From NCBI RefSeq assembly GCF_017877135.1, contig NZ_JAGIPH010000003.1, forward strand, positions 62,001 to 126,000: DNA of 64,000 bases. The letters are read 5' to 3'. The translations under genes were made by a program, and so were the position numbers. This DNA comes from Neorhizobium galegae (GTDB lineage: Bacteria > Pseudomonadota > Alphaproteobacteria > Rhizobiales > Rhizobiaceae). Positions 36,670 to 45,656 of the stretch are shown here, piece after piece; the stretch's first letter is position 1, and the number at the start of each line of letters is the position of its first letter. The notes under the pieces are model-generated. The model made no database searches, was not told the origin of the DNA, and saw only the letters and a program-made list of their open reading frames with translations.

Positions 36670-38778
36670 ATGCGCCTCATAAACAGTTTACTGGGCCTTT
36701 TCCTGATCTTGGCCGTGCCGGTGCATGCGCTCGATTCGGCGCCGCCGCATCTGGTGCCGCTGGAAGGGCAGGGCAAGGCTGCCAATCTGAGTGCGCAATT
36801 GCTCTCACGCTATGCCTATAAGCCGGTGCCGCTTGATGACGCCCTCTCCGGCAAGATCCTCGATCGCTATCTGCAGTCGCTGGATCCGGATCGCAGCTTC
36901 TTTCTGCAGTCCGACATCGATTCCTTCGCCGCCGACCGCACGCGCATTGACGATGCCATCAAGAGCGAAAAGCTCGATATCCCGTTCGCCATCTTCGACG
37001 TGTATCTCGAGCGCATGGCTGAGCGCGTCAGCTTTGCGCGGGGGCAGTTGAAGAAGGGTTTTGATTTCAGCCTGCAGGAAGAACTGACGCTCTCGCGCGA
37101 CAAGGCGCCCTGGCCGAAGACGGCTGAGCAGGCCGACGACCTCTGGCGCAAGCGCGCTAAGAATGACTGGCTGCGCCTGAAGCTTGCCGGCCAGAAGGAT
37201 GACGCGATCCGCGAGACGCTCGACAAGCGCTACAAGAACCTGCTTGACCGCGTGAACACTTATAATAGCGCAGACGTCTTCCAGTCGTTCATGGCGGCCT
37301 ACACCACCTCGGTCGATCCCCACACGGATTATTTCGGCGCCTCCGCTTCCGCCGATTTCGACATCTCGATGAAGCTCTCCCTCGTCGGCATCGGGGCTGT
37401 GCTGCAGGACCGCGACGGCTATACCACCGTGCGCGAACTGGTTCCGGGCGGGCCGGCGCAGGTGTCGGGAAAACTCGCCGTCGGCGACCGGATCGTCGGC
37501 GTCGGGCAGGGTGCCGAAGGCCCCATCACGGAAGTCGTCGGCACGCGCCTCGATCAGGTCGTGCAGCTCATCCGCGGCACCAAGGGCACCATCGTGCGTC
37601 TCGACCTCCTGCCGGTCGATGCCGGCGAGAGCGGCAGCCACCGGATCATCAGCCTTGTGCGCGAAAAGGTGAGTCTCGAAAAGCAGGCGGCCCAGAAGAC
37701 GGTCGTCCCGGTGCAGGAGGGTGGTGTCACCCGCAAGATCGGCGTGATCACGCTGCCGGTGTTCTACGAGGATTTCGACGCGCGCCGGAAGGGTGACAAG
37801 AATTATCGCAGCGCCAGCCGCGACGTCGAAAAGCTGCTTGGCGAGCTGAAGGAGGAGAATGTCGACGGCGTTCTCATGGATCTGCGCAACAATGGCGGCG
37901 GCTCGCTGACGGAGGCGATCGACCTGACGGGCCTGTTTGTCGGGCGCGGGCCGGTCGTGCAGCAACGCGATGCGACGGGCAAGGTCGAGGTGGAAAACGA
38001 TGACCGCCGTCATCCGGCCTGGGCGGGGCCGCTCGCCGTGCTGATCAACCGCGGGTCTGCCTCGGCGTCTGAAATTTTTGCCGCCGCCATTCAGGATTAC
38101 GGACGTGGCGTCATTGTCGGCGAGCAGAGTTTCGGCAAGGGCACGGTGCAGACGGTGATCGACCTCGATCAGATTGCCCGCAATACGACGCCGATCTTCG
38201 GTCAGCTGAAACTGACCATTGCGCAGTTCTTCCGCGTCGATGGCGGCACCACGCAGCTGCGCGGCGTAACGCCCGATATCAGCCTGCCGAGCCTGTCCGA
38301 TCCGAAGACGCTCGGCGAATCGAGCTTTGACAATGCCTTGCCCTGGGCGCAGATCAAGCCTGCCACCTATAAGGCCAAGACCGATATCAAGGCCGTTCTG
38401 CCGCAGTTGCAGGAGCGCCACGATGCGCGTGTGAAAGGAAATGCCGATTTCCAGCGCTTCGTCGAAACTGCCGCCGAAATGAGGGCACAACGGGAAAAGC
38501 CCTCCGTCTCGCTCAACGAAGCCGAGCGCAAGCGGGAGGTCGATGCCGTGGCCGCGCGGCTGAAGGCAGCCCGCCAGGCGGGCGAAGATATCGGCGATAC
38601 GTCGGATGACGGGCTGCAGTCGAACGAGCGCAGCCTCAGGGCCGATGTGGCGATCGAAAATGCCCGCAAGAACGAAAAGGATGTGCTGCGCACCGAAGCG
38701 GCCGCGATCCTCTCCGATCAGGTTGATCTGCTTGGCGAAAAGGGCCGGGCGGGCGCTCCGACCGGCAAGACGGACTGA
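36670..38778 (+). CDS. prc: Carboxy-terminal processing peptidase, Prc/Tsp type (S41)
   Basis: The 702-aa periplasmic protease has a signal peptide (MRLINSLLGLFLILAVPVHA), an N-terminal helical domain (LDRYLQSLDPDRSFFLQSDI), a PDZ domain (about residues 230-310; LVPGGPAQVSGKLAVGDRIVGV), the S41 core and a C-terminal DUF3340 helical domain. The Ser/Lys dyad is Ser465 (GSASASE) and Lys490 (SFGKGT), 25 apart as in E. coli Prc. Prc trims lipoproteins and peptidoglycan hydrolases. I chose ATG 36670 because the signal peptide begins there. Confidence 0.92.
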   Translation: MRLINSLLGLFLILAVPVHALDSAPPHLVPLEGQGKAANLSAQLLSRYAYKPVPLDDALSGKILDRYLQSLDPDRSFFLQSDIDSFAADRTRIDDAIKSEKLDIPFAIFDVYLERMAERVSFARGQLKKGFDFSLQEELTLSRDKAPWPKTAEQADDLWRKRAKNDWLRLKLAGQKDDAIRETLDKRYKNLLDRVNTYNSADVFQSFMAAYTTSVDPHTDYFGASASADFDISMKLSLVGIGAVLQDRDGYTTVRELVPGGPAQVSGKLAVGDRIVGVGQGAEGPITEVVGTRLDQVVQLIRGTKGTIVRLDLLPVDAGESGSHRIISLVREKVSLEKQAAQKTVVPVQEGGVTRKIGVITLPVFYEDFDARRKGDKNYRSASRDVEKLLGELKEENVDGVLMDLRNNGGGSLTEAIDLTGLFVGRGPVVQQRDATGKVEVENDDRRHPAWAGPLAVLINRGSASASEIFAAAIQDYGRGVIVGEQSFGKGTVQTVIDLDQIARNTTPIFGQLKLTIAQFFRVDGGTTQLRGVTPDISLPSLSDPKTLGESSFDNALPWAQIKPATYKAKTDIKAVLPQLQERHDARVKGNADFQRFVETAAEMRAQREKPSVSLNEAERKREVDAVAARLKAARQAGEDIGDTSDDGLQSNERSLRADVAIENARKNEKDVLRTEAAAILSDQVDLLGEKGRAGAPTGKTD

Positions 38779-38785
38779 CGTCTTG

Positions 38786-38824
38786 CATCCGATGCCGGCC
38801 TTGACCGGCATCGGATGGGTTTTC
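38786..38824 (+). terminator. Terminator after the Prc-type protease gene
   Basis: A 13-bp perfect stem (CATCCGATGCCGG with CCGGCATCGGATG, loop CCTTGA) followed by GGTTTTCC; also within reach of the convergent ABC gene. Confidence 0.8.
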
Positions 38825-38838
38825 CATAGGGATGGGTT

Positions 38839-39906
38839 CTACAGGGTCTTTCCGCTTTCGCCGTCGAACACGTAGACGAGGTTGCGGTCGATGCCGGCGC
38901 GAAACGGCGTGCCATGGCGGGCCGGATGGTCGCCATCGACCACCGCGGTCATCTGCTGGCCGGCAAACTCGAACAGCACATGCGTCTGGGCACCGGTCGG
39001 TTCGACCAGCAGCGTCTGGCCCCCGATGCTCTCGTCACCTGTTGCCGTCAGATGCTCCGGTCTGAGCCCGATCCGGACGCTCTGGCCGCGACGCACGCGC
39101 CGCTCCGGCGCGATGCGAATGGACGAGCCACCGTTCAGCCGCACCACCGGCTGGTCCTGGTCCGCGTCGATCGTGCCCTCCAGCAGGTTCATCGCGGGCG
39201 AGCCGATGAAGCCCGCGACAAAGAGATTCGCGGGCGTCCGGTAAAGCTCCATCGGCGTGCCGACCTGTTCGATGCGGCCGGCATTGAGAACGACGATGCG
39301 GTCGGCAAGCGTCATCGCCTCGATCTGGTCGTGCGTGACGTAGATGGAGGTCGTGCCGACCTTCTGGTGAAGCGCCTTGATTTCGGTGCGCATCTGCACG
39401 CGCAGCTTGGCATCGAGGTTGGAGAGCGGTTCGTCAAAGAGGAACACGGCCGGATCGCGCACGACGGCACGCCCCATGGCGACACGCTGCCGCTGGCCGC
39501 CGGACAGCTGGCTCGGCTTTCGCTGAAGCAGATCCTCGAGCGCAAGCATCCTGGCCGCTTCCTGCACGCGCCGGGCAATCTCAGGCTTCGTCACGCCGGC
39601 AAGCTTCAGGTTGAAGCCCATATTGTCGGCGACCGACATATGCGGGTAAAGCGCGTAGGACTGGAACACCATGGCGATATTGCGCTCGCGCGGCGTCATG
39701 GCGTTGACGACCGTGCCGCCGATCAAGACTTCGCCGCCAGTGATGTCCTCAAGCCCGGCGATCATGCGCAGAAGCGTCGACTTTCCGCAGCCGGAGGGGC
39801 CGACCAGCGCGATGAACTCACCATCCTCGACGGCAAGCGACACGTCGTGGACGACCTGCAGCGCGCCGTAACTCTTGGCGATGTGACGGAGACCGACCGA
39901 TGCCAT
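38839..39906 (-). CDS. Sugar ABC transporter ATP-binding protein (UgpC/MalK-like)
   Basis: The 355-aa ATPase has Walker A (VGPSGCGKSTLLRMIAGL), signature QLSGGQRQRVAMGRAVVRDP, Walker B (FLFDEPLSNLDAKLR), switch His (YVTHDQ) and a C-terminal TOBE domain as in carbohydrate importers. It is the last gene of a minus-strand operon with a CUT1-type binding protein and two permeases. The neighbouring divergent ROK, oxidoreductase and ThuA genes point to a disaccharide or sugar derivative. Confidence 0.9.
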   Translation of the reverse strand: MASVGLRHIAKSYGALQVVHDVSLAVEDGEFIALVGPSGCGKSTLLRMIAGLEDITGGEVLIGGTVVNAMTPRERNIAMVFQSYALYPHMSVADNMGFNLKLAGVTKPEIARRVQEAARMLALEDLLQRKPSQLSGGQRQRVAMGRAVVRDPAVFLFDEPLSNLDAKLRVQMRTEIKALHQKVGTTSIYVTHDQIEAMTLADRIVVLNAGRIEQVGTPMELYRTPANLFVAGFIGSPAMNLLEGTIDADQDQPVVRLNGGSSIRIAPERRVRRGQSVRIGLRPEHLTATGDESIGGQTLLVEPTGAQTHVLFEFAGQQMTAVVDGDHPARHGTPFRAGIDRNLVYVFDGESGKTL

Positions 39907-39924
39907 GATGCGTATCCTTTTGTC

Positions 39925-40773
39925 TCAAGACTTGACTGCGCCGGCCGTCAGGCCTGCGATGATGTGTTTCTGCGCGAGGAAGAAGACGATGATCGTCGGC
40001 AGGATGGTGAGCGTGATGAAGGCCAGCACAAGCTGCCAGTCGGTGCCGAATTCACCGCGATAGACCATGATGCCGAGCGGCCAGGGGTATTTGCTCTCGG
40101 TGTTCAGCATGATCAGCGGCAGGATGTAGCTGTTCCAGCTGCTGACAAAGGTGACGATGCCGACGGTCGCAACGATCGGCCGCGACAGCGGCAGCGAGAT
40201 GTACCAGAAGAAGCGGATATAGCCGCAGCCGTCGACAAAGGCCGCCTGGAACAGGTCTTCCGGCAGGTTGCGGAAATAGTTGCGGAAGAGAAGGATGCTC
40301 ATGCCGAGCCCGAAGGCCACCTGCGGCAGGATCACGCCCCAATAGCTGTCGAGCAGGCCCAGATCGCGGATGCGGATGAACAGCGGCAGGATGGCGGTGG
40401 CTGCCGGAAACATCAGGCCGATGAGAAAATAGTTGAGCAGCTGGTTTGCCCCGAAAAACCGGATATGGGCAAAGCAGAAGGCCGCCATCGACGAGACGAC
40501 GAGCGTCAGGAACACGGTGGTGCAGGCGATGATCAGCGAGTTGACCATCTGGCGCCAGTAGCGCTCGCCGAAGAGGATATCGACATAGTTCGACCAGACC
40601 CAGTCGCTGGGCAGGCCGAACGGATTGACCCTGAGGTCGCCGAGCGTCTTGAAACCGCCAAGAGCCGTCGTCACCAGCGGCACCAGCACGATGGCCGCCA
40701 CCAGCGACAGCGACAGGTAAAGATAAATCCGGGTGCCGATCGGCATGCGGCGGGTGGAGGTCGTGTCAGTCAT
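39925..40773 (-). CDS. Sugar ABC transporter permease (MalG-like)
   Basis: The 282-aa protein has six membrane segments and the EAA coupling loop (LFQAAFVDGCGYIRFFWYISLPLSRP). It is the CUT1 family second permease. It overlaps the first permease gene by 8 bases and precedes the ATPase by 18 bases, so all are co-transcribed. Confidence 0.9.
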   Translation of the reverse strand: MTDTTSTRRMPIGTRIYLYLSLSLVAAIVLVPLVTTALGGFKTLGDLRVNPFGLPSDWVWSNYVDILFGERYWRQMVNSLIIACTTVFLTLVVSSMAAFCFAHIRFFGANQLLNYFLIGLMFPAATAILPLFIRIRDLGLLDSYWGVILPQVAFGLGMSILLFRNYFRNLPEDLFQAAFVDGCGYIRFFWYISLPLSRPIVATVGIVTFVSSWNSYILPLIMLNTESKYPWPLGIMVYRGEFGTDWQLVLAFITLTILPTIIVFFLAQKHIIAGLTAGAVKS

Positions 40774-41704
40774 GGCGCATGAAGATCCTTTTGTAGCCGA
40801 AGGCGATCGTCACGCAGATGACGAAGAGGACGACACCGACGGCGCTGCCGAGACCGACCTGCATGCGGGTGACGCCGTAGGTGTAGAGGAAGGTGACCAT
40901 GGTCTGCGTCGAATTGGACGGGCCGCCGCCGGTGAGCGGCATGATGAGGTCAAACAGCTGCAGCGAGCCGATGATGGCAAAGAAGACGGAGAGCCGGACC
41001 GTCGAGCCGAGCAGCGGCAGCGTGATGAAGCGGAACTTCTGCCAGCCCGTCGCCCCGTCGATCTCGGCCGCTTCCATGATGCTCTTGTCGAGCGCCTGCA
41101 GGCCGGCGATGAACAGCATCATGTGGAAGCCGAAATATTTCCAGATGACCACCGCAAGGACCGCGTAGATGGCCAGATCCTTGTCGGCGAGCACATAAGG
41201 GGTGGCGACGCCGAAAAAGCCGGCAATGGCGGCAAACAGGCCGTAATCGCCGTCATAGACGAAGCGCCAGATGAGGCCGGCTGCAACGTCGGCCAGCACA
41301 TAGGGCAGGAAGAACACCAGCCGGAAGGCAACGACGCCGGCGATCTTTCGGCTGAGCATCACCGCAAGCCAGATGGCGAGCGGTACCTGCAGAAGAAGCG
41401 ACACAAGGATGATCAGGCCGTTATTGACCAGCGCCTGCGAAAAGGCCGCATTGTTGAACAGCACCTGGAAATTGCGCGTGCCGACGAATTCCGTCGGTGT
41501 GCCGTAGCCGTTCCAGCGATAGAGGCTGTACCAGGCTGCTTCCCCCATCGGCAGAATGACGAAAAGCGTAAACAGAAGCAGCGCCGGTGGCAGGAAAATG
41601 ATGAGCGCCGGCAGCCTGCCGCGGGCGGTCGGGCTCTTGTAGCGCACATGTGCGGCGGCATCCGGAACGGACGCCTCGCCAAGGCTCGCGGTCATATTGG
41701 TCAT
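40766..41704 (-). CDS. Sugar ABC transporter permease (MalF-like)
   Basis: The 312-aa protein has about six membrane segments and the coupling loop MEAAEIDGATGWQKFRFITLPLL, typical of the first permease in CUT1 importers. GAGGA lies eight bases before ATG 41704 (a second ATG is at 41695). The frame extends upstream to 41821, but that part overlaps the end of the binding-protein gene. Confidence 0.9.
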   Translation of the reverse strand: MTNMTASLGEASVPDAAAHVRYKSPTARGRLPALIIFLPPALLLFTLFVILPMGEAAWYSLYRWNGYGTPTEFVGTRNFQVLFNNAAFSQALVNNGLIILVSLLLQVPLAIWLAVMLSRKIAGVVAFRLVFFLPYVLADVAAGLIWRFVYDGDYGLFAAIAGFFGVATPYVLADKDLAIYAVLAVVIWKYFGFHMMLFIAGLQALDKSIMEAAEIDGATGWQKFRFITLPLLGSTVRLSVFFAIIGSLQLFDLIMPLTGGGPSNSTQTMVTFLYTYGVTRMQVGLGSAVGVVLFVICVTIAFGYKRIFMRHD

Positions 41705-41740
41705 CCCATTCTTCCTCGTCGATCGATGGGGAGGCGGGGC

Positions 41741-41774
41741 GGCCGGCAAAAGCGCCTGAACGCTCTTGCCGGCC
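41741..41774 (-). other. Intercistronic hairpin after the sugar-binding protein gene
   Basis: GGCCGGCAAAAGCG (41741-41754) pairs with CGCTCTTGCCGGCC (41761-41774) with one mismatch and a 6-base loop, 7 bases past the binding-protein stop. No T tract follows in the minus direction. It may protect the binding-protein mRNA or attenuate. Confidence 0.6.
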
Positions 41775-41780
41775 GTGCAC

Positions 41781-43079
41781 TCACTCCAGCTCGATGGCGT
41801 CCTGGATTGCCTGGGCACCATCCTTCGCGGTCATCTGTCCAGACAGGATTTCCACGGAGACATCGTTGACCACGCGCCCGACGGAAGGGCCGAGATCCTG
41901 GTCGAAGAAGTTCTGGTGCCAGGTGGACGCCGCCAGTTGATCGGCGGATTCGCGCACGAGCCGATCCTTCAGCGCATCCTCAGCGTTGACGGCCGCCGGG
42001 ATGATCATGCCCTTGGCAGCAAGCTCCCGCTCGGTTTCCGGGCTGGTGAGGAAGCGCAGGAAGTCGATCGCGGCGGGGGAGGCACGCTTGGTGACACCCC
42101 AGCCGTTGAGGCCGCCCAGCGTATCGGTTGCCTTGCCGGCGCCGCCCGCGACGGTCGGGAAGGCGAAACGGCCGATATTGTCGGAGGCGAGCCCCTTGCC
42201 GTCGCCGGCATTCTTTCTCTGGTTGGGCTCGGTGTTTTCAAAGCCGAGCAGCATGGCGGCGCGGCCATCGCCGAAGGCGCCCAGCGTTTGCGGCCAGGTG
42301 GCGCCGAGATAGCCGTTCTGGAACGGCTCCAGTTTGCCAAGCGCGGCAAGCTGCTCGCCGGCCTTGATCACGGCCGGGTCCAGAAAGCCTTCGCCTTCCT
42401 TGTTCTTCGCCGCCTCGAACACCTTCTGCCCGCCATTGCGCATGACGAGATAGCTCCAGTAGAAATGCAGCGGCCACTTGTCGCCGCCACCGCCGGCAAT
42501 CGGCGTGATGCCGGCGGCCTTCAGCGTCTTGACGGCGCCGAGGAAATCGTCCCAGGTCTTGATGCTGTCCGCCTTCACGCCTGCCTTGGCAAAAAGCTCC
42601 CGGTTGTAGAAGAAGCTGACGGTGCCCATCCGATAGGGAACCGCGTGGATCTTGCCGTCGAAGGTGAAGCCGTTCACCGCGGCCGGCTTGTAGGTTTTCG
42701 CCCAGGCGCCGCCATTGGCATTCATCGCCTCGGTCAGGTCCTTCAGCGCGCCCGTCTGGGCCTGCTGGCGCAGCACGCCACCACCCCAGCTGTAGAAGAA
42801 GTCCGGGGCGGCGTCCGATTGCAGCAGCGTCGGCAACTTGGCCTTGAACGCTTCGTTTTCGAGGAACTGCAGCTGGATGTCGACATCCGGATGCTGCGCC
42901 TCGTATTTCTGGGCAATCTCCTCCCAGGCCTGCACATAGGCAGGGACGGTCTCCACGTGCATCCATTTGACGACGGTCTGCGCCGACATCGCCGGTGTGC
43001 AGACAATTGCGGAAAGGGCTGTGGCCGCGGCAAGCGTGCTCAGCCAGGCGCCAACAGGCGCCCGATGATGATCGGTCAT
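41781..43079 (-). CDS. Sugar ABC transporter substrate-binding protein (extracellular family 1)
   Basis: The 432-aa periplasmic protein has a signal peptide (hydrophobic LSTLAAATALSAIVC, cleavage near PAMSA) and the MalE/UgpB-type fold: WMHVETVPAYVQAWEEIAQKYE, DFFYSWGGG, YRMGTVSFFYNRELFAKAG, and FLRFLTSPETERELAAKG. It is first in the operon and divergent from the ROK gene. GGGAGGAGACATCA precedes ATG 43079. The sugar bound cannot be told from sequence. Confidence 0.9.
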   Translation of the reverse strand: MTDHHRAPVGAWLSTLAAATALSAIVCTPAMSAQTVVKWMHVETVPAYVQAWEEIAQKYEAQHPDVDIQLQFLENEAFKAKLPTLLQSDAAPDFFYSWGGGVLRQQAQTGALKDLTEAMNANGGAWAKTYKPAAVNGFTFDGKIHAVPYRMGTVSFFYNRELFAKAGVKADSIKTWDDFLGAVKTLKAAGITPIAGGGGDKWPLHFYWSYLVMRNGGQKVFEAAKNKEGEGFLDPAVIKAGEQLAALGKLEPFQNGYLGATWPQTLGAFGDGRAAMLLGFENTEPNQRKNAGDGKGLASDNIGRFAFPTVAGGAGKATDTLGGLNGWGVTKRASPAAIDFLRFLTSPETERELAAKGMIIPAAVNAEDALKDRLVRESADQLAASTWHQNFFDQDLGPSVGRVVNDVSVEILSGQMTAKDGAQAIQDAIELE

Positions 43080-43153
43080 TGATGTCTCCTCCCAAGGGAA
43101 ATAACCATCCTCAATTTTTCCCTTATGCGGATTAATTCAAACGACATCTGACG

Positions 43154-43202
43154 CGTTGTCAATCGAATTCGCCGATAATTTGAGCGGCGTGGCTTGACAA
43201 CG
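43154..43202. promoter_or_regulatory. Inverted repeat overlapping both -35 elements of the sugar operon/ROK promoter
   Basis: CGTTGTCAA (43154-43162) and TTGACAACG (43194-43202) are perfect complements, 31 bases apart. Each contains TTGACA in the direction of one divergent gene, so both promoters' -35 hexamers lie in the repeat arms. This suggests one regulator, probably the ROK protein, covering both promoters. Confidence 0.55.
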
Positions 43203-43288
43203 TGCACTGCCTCGCCGCTATTTAGTTCGTATCCCTGCAAAAATATCCCTCTGCAGGTTCGGTTCCTTTCGTGAGCATCCGCTGATCC

Positions 43289-44494
43289 ATGAAGACTGCA
43301 GACCCAGAATTGATGCGCGCGATCAACCGGTTCACGGTGCTCGACAAGATCCGCAGGCGAGGGCCGATCTCGCGGGTCGAGATCAGCGAACGCTCGCAGC
43401 TGTCCACCACCACGGTGTCTGCGATCACGGCCTCGCTGCTCGATGACGGGCTGATCCTCACGAGACACGAGGGCGATATCCGCAATACGGCGGCTCGCGG
43501 CCGCCCCCGCGTGATGCTGGAACTCAATCCGGATGCGGCCCGCGTCGTCGGCGCCAAGATCGCCACCAACCGCATCGTCTTTGCGCTGACGAATTTTTGC
43601 GGCGAGGTGCTGTCGAAGCTCACCATCCCGGTGCGGGTGGACCGTCTTCCGATCGCCGTGATCAGCGATCTCGTCGAGGATGGCGTGCGTCGCTGCGTCG
43701 TCGATGCCGGCCTGTCGCTCGGCGATATCGACACCGTGTGCCTGGGGCTTCCGGGCGTCGTTGAGCACCGCACCGGCAAGGTCCGCTCCAGCCCGGTCTT
43801 TCGCGAGACCGACGTCAATTTTGCCGAGGAGATGACCAGCCGGCTCAACCGTCCGACCATCGTGGAAAGCGATGCGCATGCGATCGCCCTTGCCCATCAC
43901 TGGTTCGGCCAGGCGCGCGACCTCGATGATTTCGTCATCGTGTCGCTGGAGCAGACGCTGGGACTTGCGCTTCTGCACAATGGCCAGCTGTTTCGCGGCG
44001 CGGGCGGTCTCAGCCATAACCTCGGCGACCTCGTCCTTGGTGCAACGCTTGACGAAACGGTGAGGCTCTCGGCCATTGCCGGGGAAACAGCGATCCTTGG
44101 CGAGCAGCAGGCGAGCGGGCATTTTGCCGAAGCCGTGCGGCTCGGGCGCGGCATGGCCCATGCGCAGGCGCTGATTGCCTCCAGGGATCATCCGCTGGCG
44201 GCGGCGGCGCTGCGGGCCGGAGAGGCCGTCGGGCTTGCCATTGCCAATATCGTCACGCTCTTCGGACCGCCGCGCGTCATCATCGTCGGCCAGACGCTGT
44301 CGCTCGGGGCGATGTTCACCGACAGCCTGCGCCAGTCTTACGCGCAGGCCATTCCACGCTCGATCCGGGAGGTCGCCGAACTGGTGTTCGATGAATCGCC
44401 CGACGAGGCCTGGGCGCAAGGGGCAGCGGTCGTTGCCCTGCGCGAACTTTACGAATCGCCCTGGGGAACCACGGGCCCGGCCTTGAGCCTTTGA
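43289..44494 (+). CDS. ROK family transcriptional regulator with degenerate kinase site
   Basis: The 401-aa protein has an N-terminal MarR/NagC-like winged helix (residues 10-70; ISRVEISERSQLSTTTVSAITASLLDDG) and a ROK sugar-kinase-like domain. The phosphate-binding DxGxT is replaced (VVGAKIATNRI), and the ROK zinc motif CxCGxxGC is missing after GGLSHNLGDLVLG. It therefore looks like a regulator, not a kinase, possibly with altered sugar sensing. It likely controls the divergent ABC operon and the two genes downstream. Confidence 0.87.
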   Translation: MKTADPELMRAINRFTVLDKIRRRGPISRVEISERSQLSTTTVSAITASLLDDGLILTRHEGDIRNTAARGRPRVMLELNPDAARVVGAKIATNRIVFALTNFCGEVLSKLTIPVRVDRLPIAVISDLVEDGVRRCVVDAGLSLGDIDTVCLGLPGVVEHRTGKVRSSPVFRETDVNFAEEMTSRLNRPTIVESDAHAIALAHHWFGQARDLDDFVIVSLEQTLGLALLHNGQLFRGAGGLSHNLGDLVLGATLDETVRLSAIAGETAILGEQQASGHFAEAVRLGRGMAHAQALIASRDHPLAAAALRAGEAVGLAIANIVTLFGPPRVIIVGQTLSLGAMFTDSLRQSYAQAIPRSIREVAELVFDESPDEAWAQGAAVVALRELYESPWGTTGPALSL

Positions 44495-44533
44495 CGGCGC
44501 GGTCGATCCAGCATCTGCATTGGGAGGAGAACC

Positions 44534-45634
44534 ATGGAAAAGCTCGGCATTGGCATCATCGGATGCGGCAATATCTCTTCGGCCTATCTCACGGCCATGG
44601 CGTCGTTTCCGGTCCTCGATATCCGGGGCATTGCCGATCTCAACCGGGGACTGGCCGAGCAGCGCGCCGCCGAGTTCAACCTTGTCGCGCGTGGCATCGA
44701 TGAACTGTTGGCCGATCCTGCCATCCAGCTGATTGTCAACCTGACGGTGCCGAAGGCGCATGTCGAGGTGGGGCTTCAGGCCCTTGCGCATGGCAAGCAC
44801 ACCTACAGCGAAAAGCCGCTCGGTGTTACTTTCGCAGAAGGGCAGAAACTGGCTGAGACGGCCTCCGCCCGCGGTCTTCGCATCGGTGCGGCGCCCGATA
44901 CGTTTCTCGGCGGCGCCCACCAGACGGCGAGGGCGATCATCGATACGGGCGTGCTCGGCACGCCGGTCGGCGGCACGGCCACCTTCATGTGCCCCGGTCA
45001 CGAGCGCTGGCATCCGAACCCGGACTTTTATTACGAAGCCGGCGGCGGGCCGATGCTCGACATGGGGCCCTATTACATCACCGATCTCGTCAACCTTCTG
45101 GGGCCGGTCGCGCGGGTGGCGGGCTTTGCGATTGCGCCGCGCAGCGAGCGCATCATCACCAGCGAGCCGCGCAACGGACAGAAAATTCCGGTCCATATTC
45201 CCACGCATGTCTGCGGTGTCATGGCCTTTGAAAGCGGCGCCATCGTTCAGATCGGCATGAGCTTTGATGTGGCAGGCCACAAGCATGTGCCGATCGAGGT
45301 CTACGGTACGGAAGGCACGCTGATCGTTCCGGACCCCAACCGGTTCGGCGGCGAGATCGAGCTGTTGAAGAAGGGTGGCGCCTTCGAGCCGCAGGCCACC
45401 ACCGAACCCTATGCCGATGGCAATTTCCGCTCTCTTGGCGTTGCCGACATGGCGCATGCCATCCTGTCCGGCCGCCCGCACCGTGCCAATGGCGATCTGG
45501 CGCTGCATGTGCTGGAGGTCATGGAAGCCTTCGGGCGCGCCTCGGACACGGGCGAGACCGTCACTATCACCACACGACCGGAGCGGCCGGCGCCGCTCAA
45601 GCAATCACTGCTGAACGGCGAGCTTGCTCGCTGA
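44534..45634 (+). CDS. Gfo/Idh/MocA family oxidoreductase (ThuB-like)
   Basis: The 366-aa protein has an N-terminal Rossmann fold (GIGIIGCGNISSAYL), the family motif EKPLGVTFAEGQKLAETA with the conserved EKP Lys, and the C-terminal sheet domain including GGGPMLDMGPYYITDLVNLLGPV. It oxidises or reduces a sugar at the expense of NAD(P). Next to a ThuA-domain gene it recalls ThuAB of Sinorhizobium, which turn trehalose and related disaccharides into 3-keto sugars. Start ATG 44534 follows GGGAGGAGAACC. Confidence 0.9.
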   Translation: MEKLGIGIIGCGNISSAYLTAMASFPVLDIRGIADLNRGLAEQRAAEFNLVARGIDELLADPAIQLIVNLTVPKAHVEVGLQALAHGKHTYSEKPLGVTFAEGQKLAETASARGLRIGAAPDTFLGGAHQTARAIIDTGVLGTPVGGTATFMCPGHERWHPNPDFYYEAGGGPMLDMGPYYITDLVNLLGPVARVAGFAIAPRSERIITSEPRNGQKIPVHIPTHVCGVMAFESGAIVQIGMSFDVAGHKHVPIEVYGTEGTLIVPDPNRFGGEIELLKKGGAFEPQATTEPYADGNFRSLGVADMAHAILSGRPHRANGDLALHVLEVMEAFGRASDTGETVTITTRPERPAPLKQSLLNGELAR

Positions 45635-45656
45635 CACTGATTTGGAGGAGACCAAG

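Noticed and set aside
36805..38811. 668-codon minus-strand frame opposite the Prc-type protease
   Set aside because: It mirrors the protease codons, has no recognisable domain, and the plus-strand gene has signal peptide, PDZ and catalytic dyad.
38914..40782. 622-codon plus-strand frame opposite the sugar ABC ATPase and permease genes
   Set aside because: Low-complexity Arg/Asp/His/Gln-rich shadow of two clear ABC genes.
43076..45604. Very long open frame (842 codons) on the minus strand opposite the ROK and oxidoreductase genes
   Set aside because: It is antisense to two genes with clear family motifs, is rich in Arg/His/Asp/Gly with no domain pattern, and has no ribosome site. High GC makes such shadows common.
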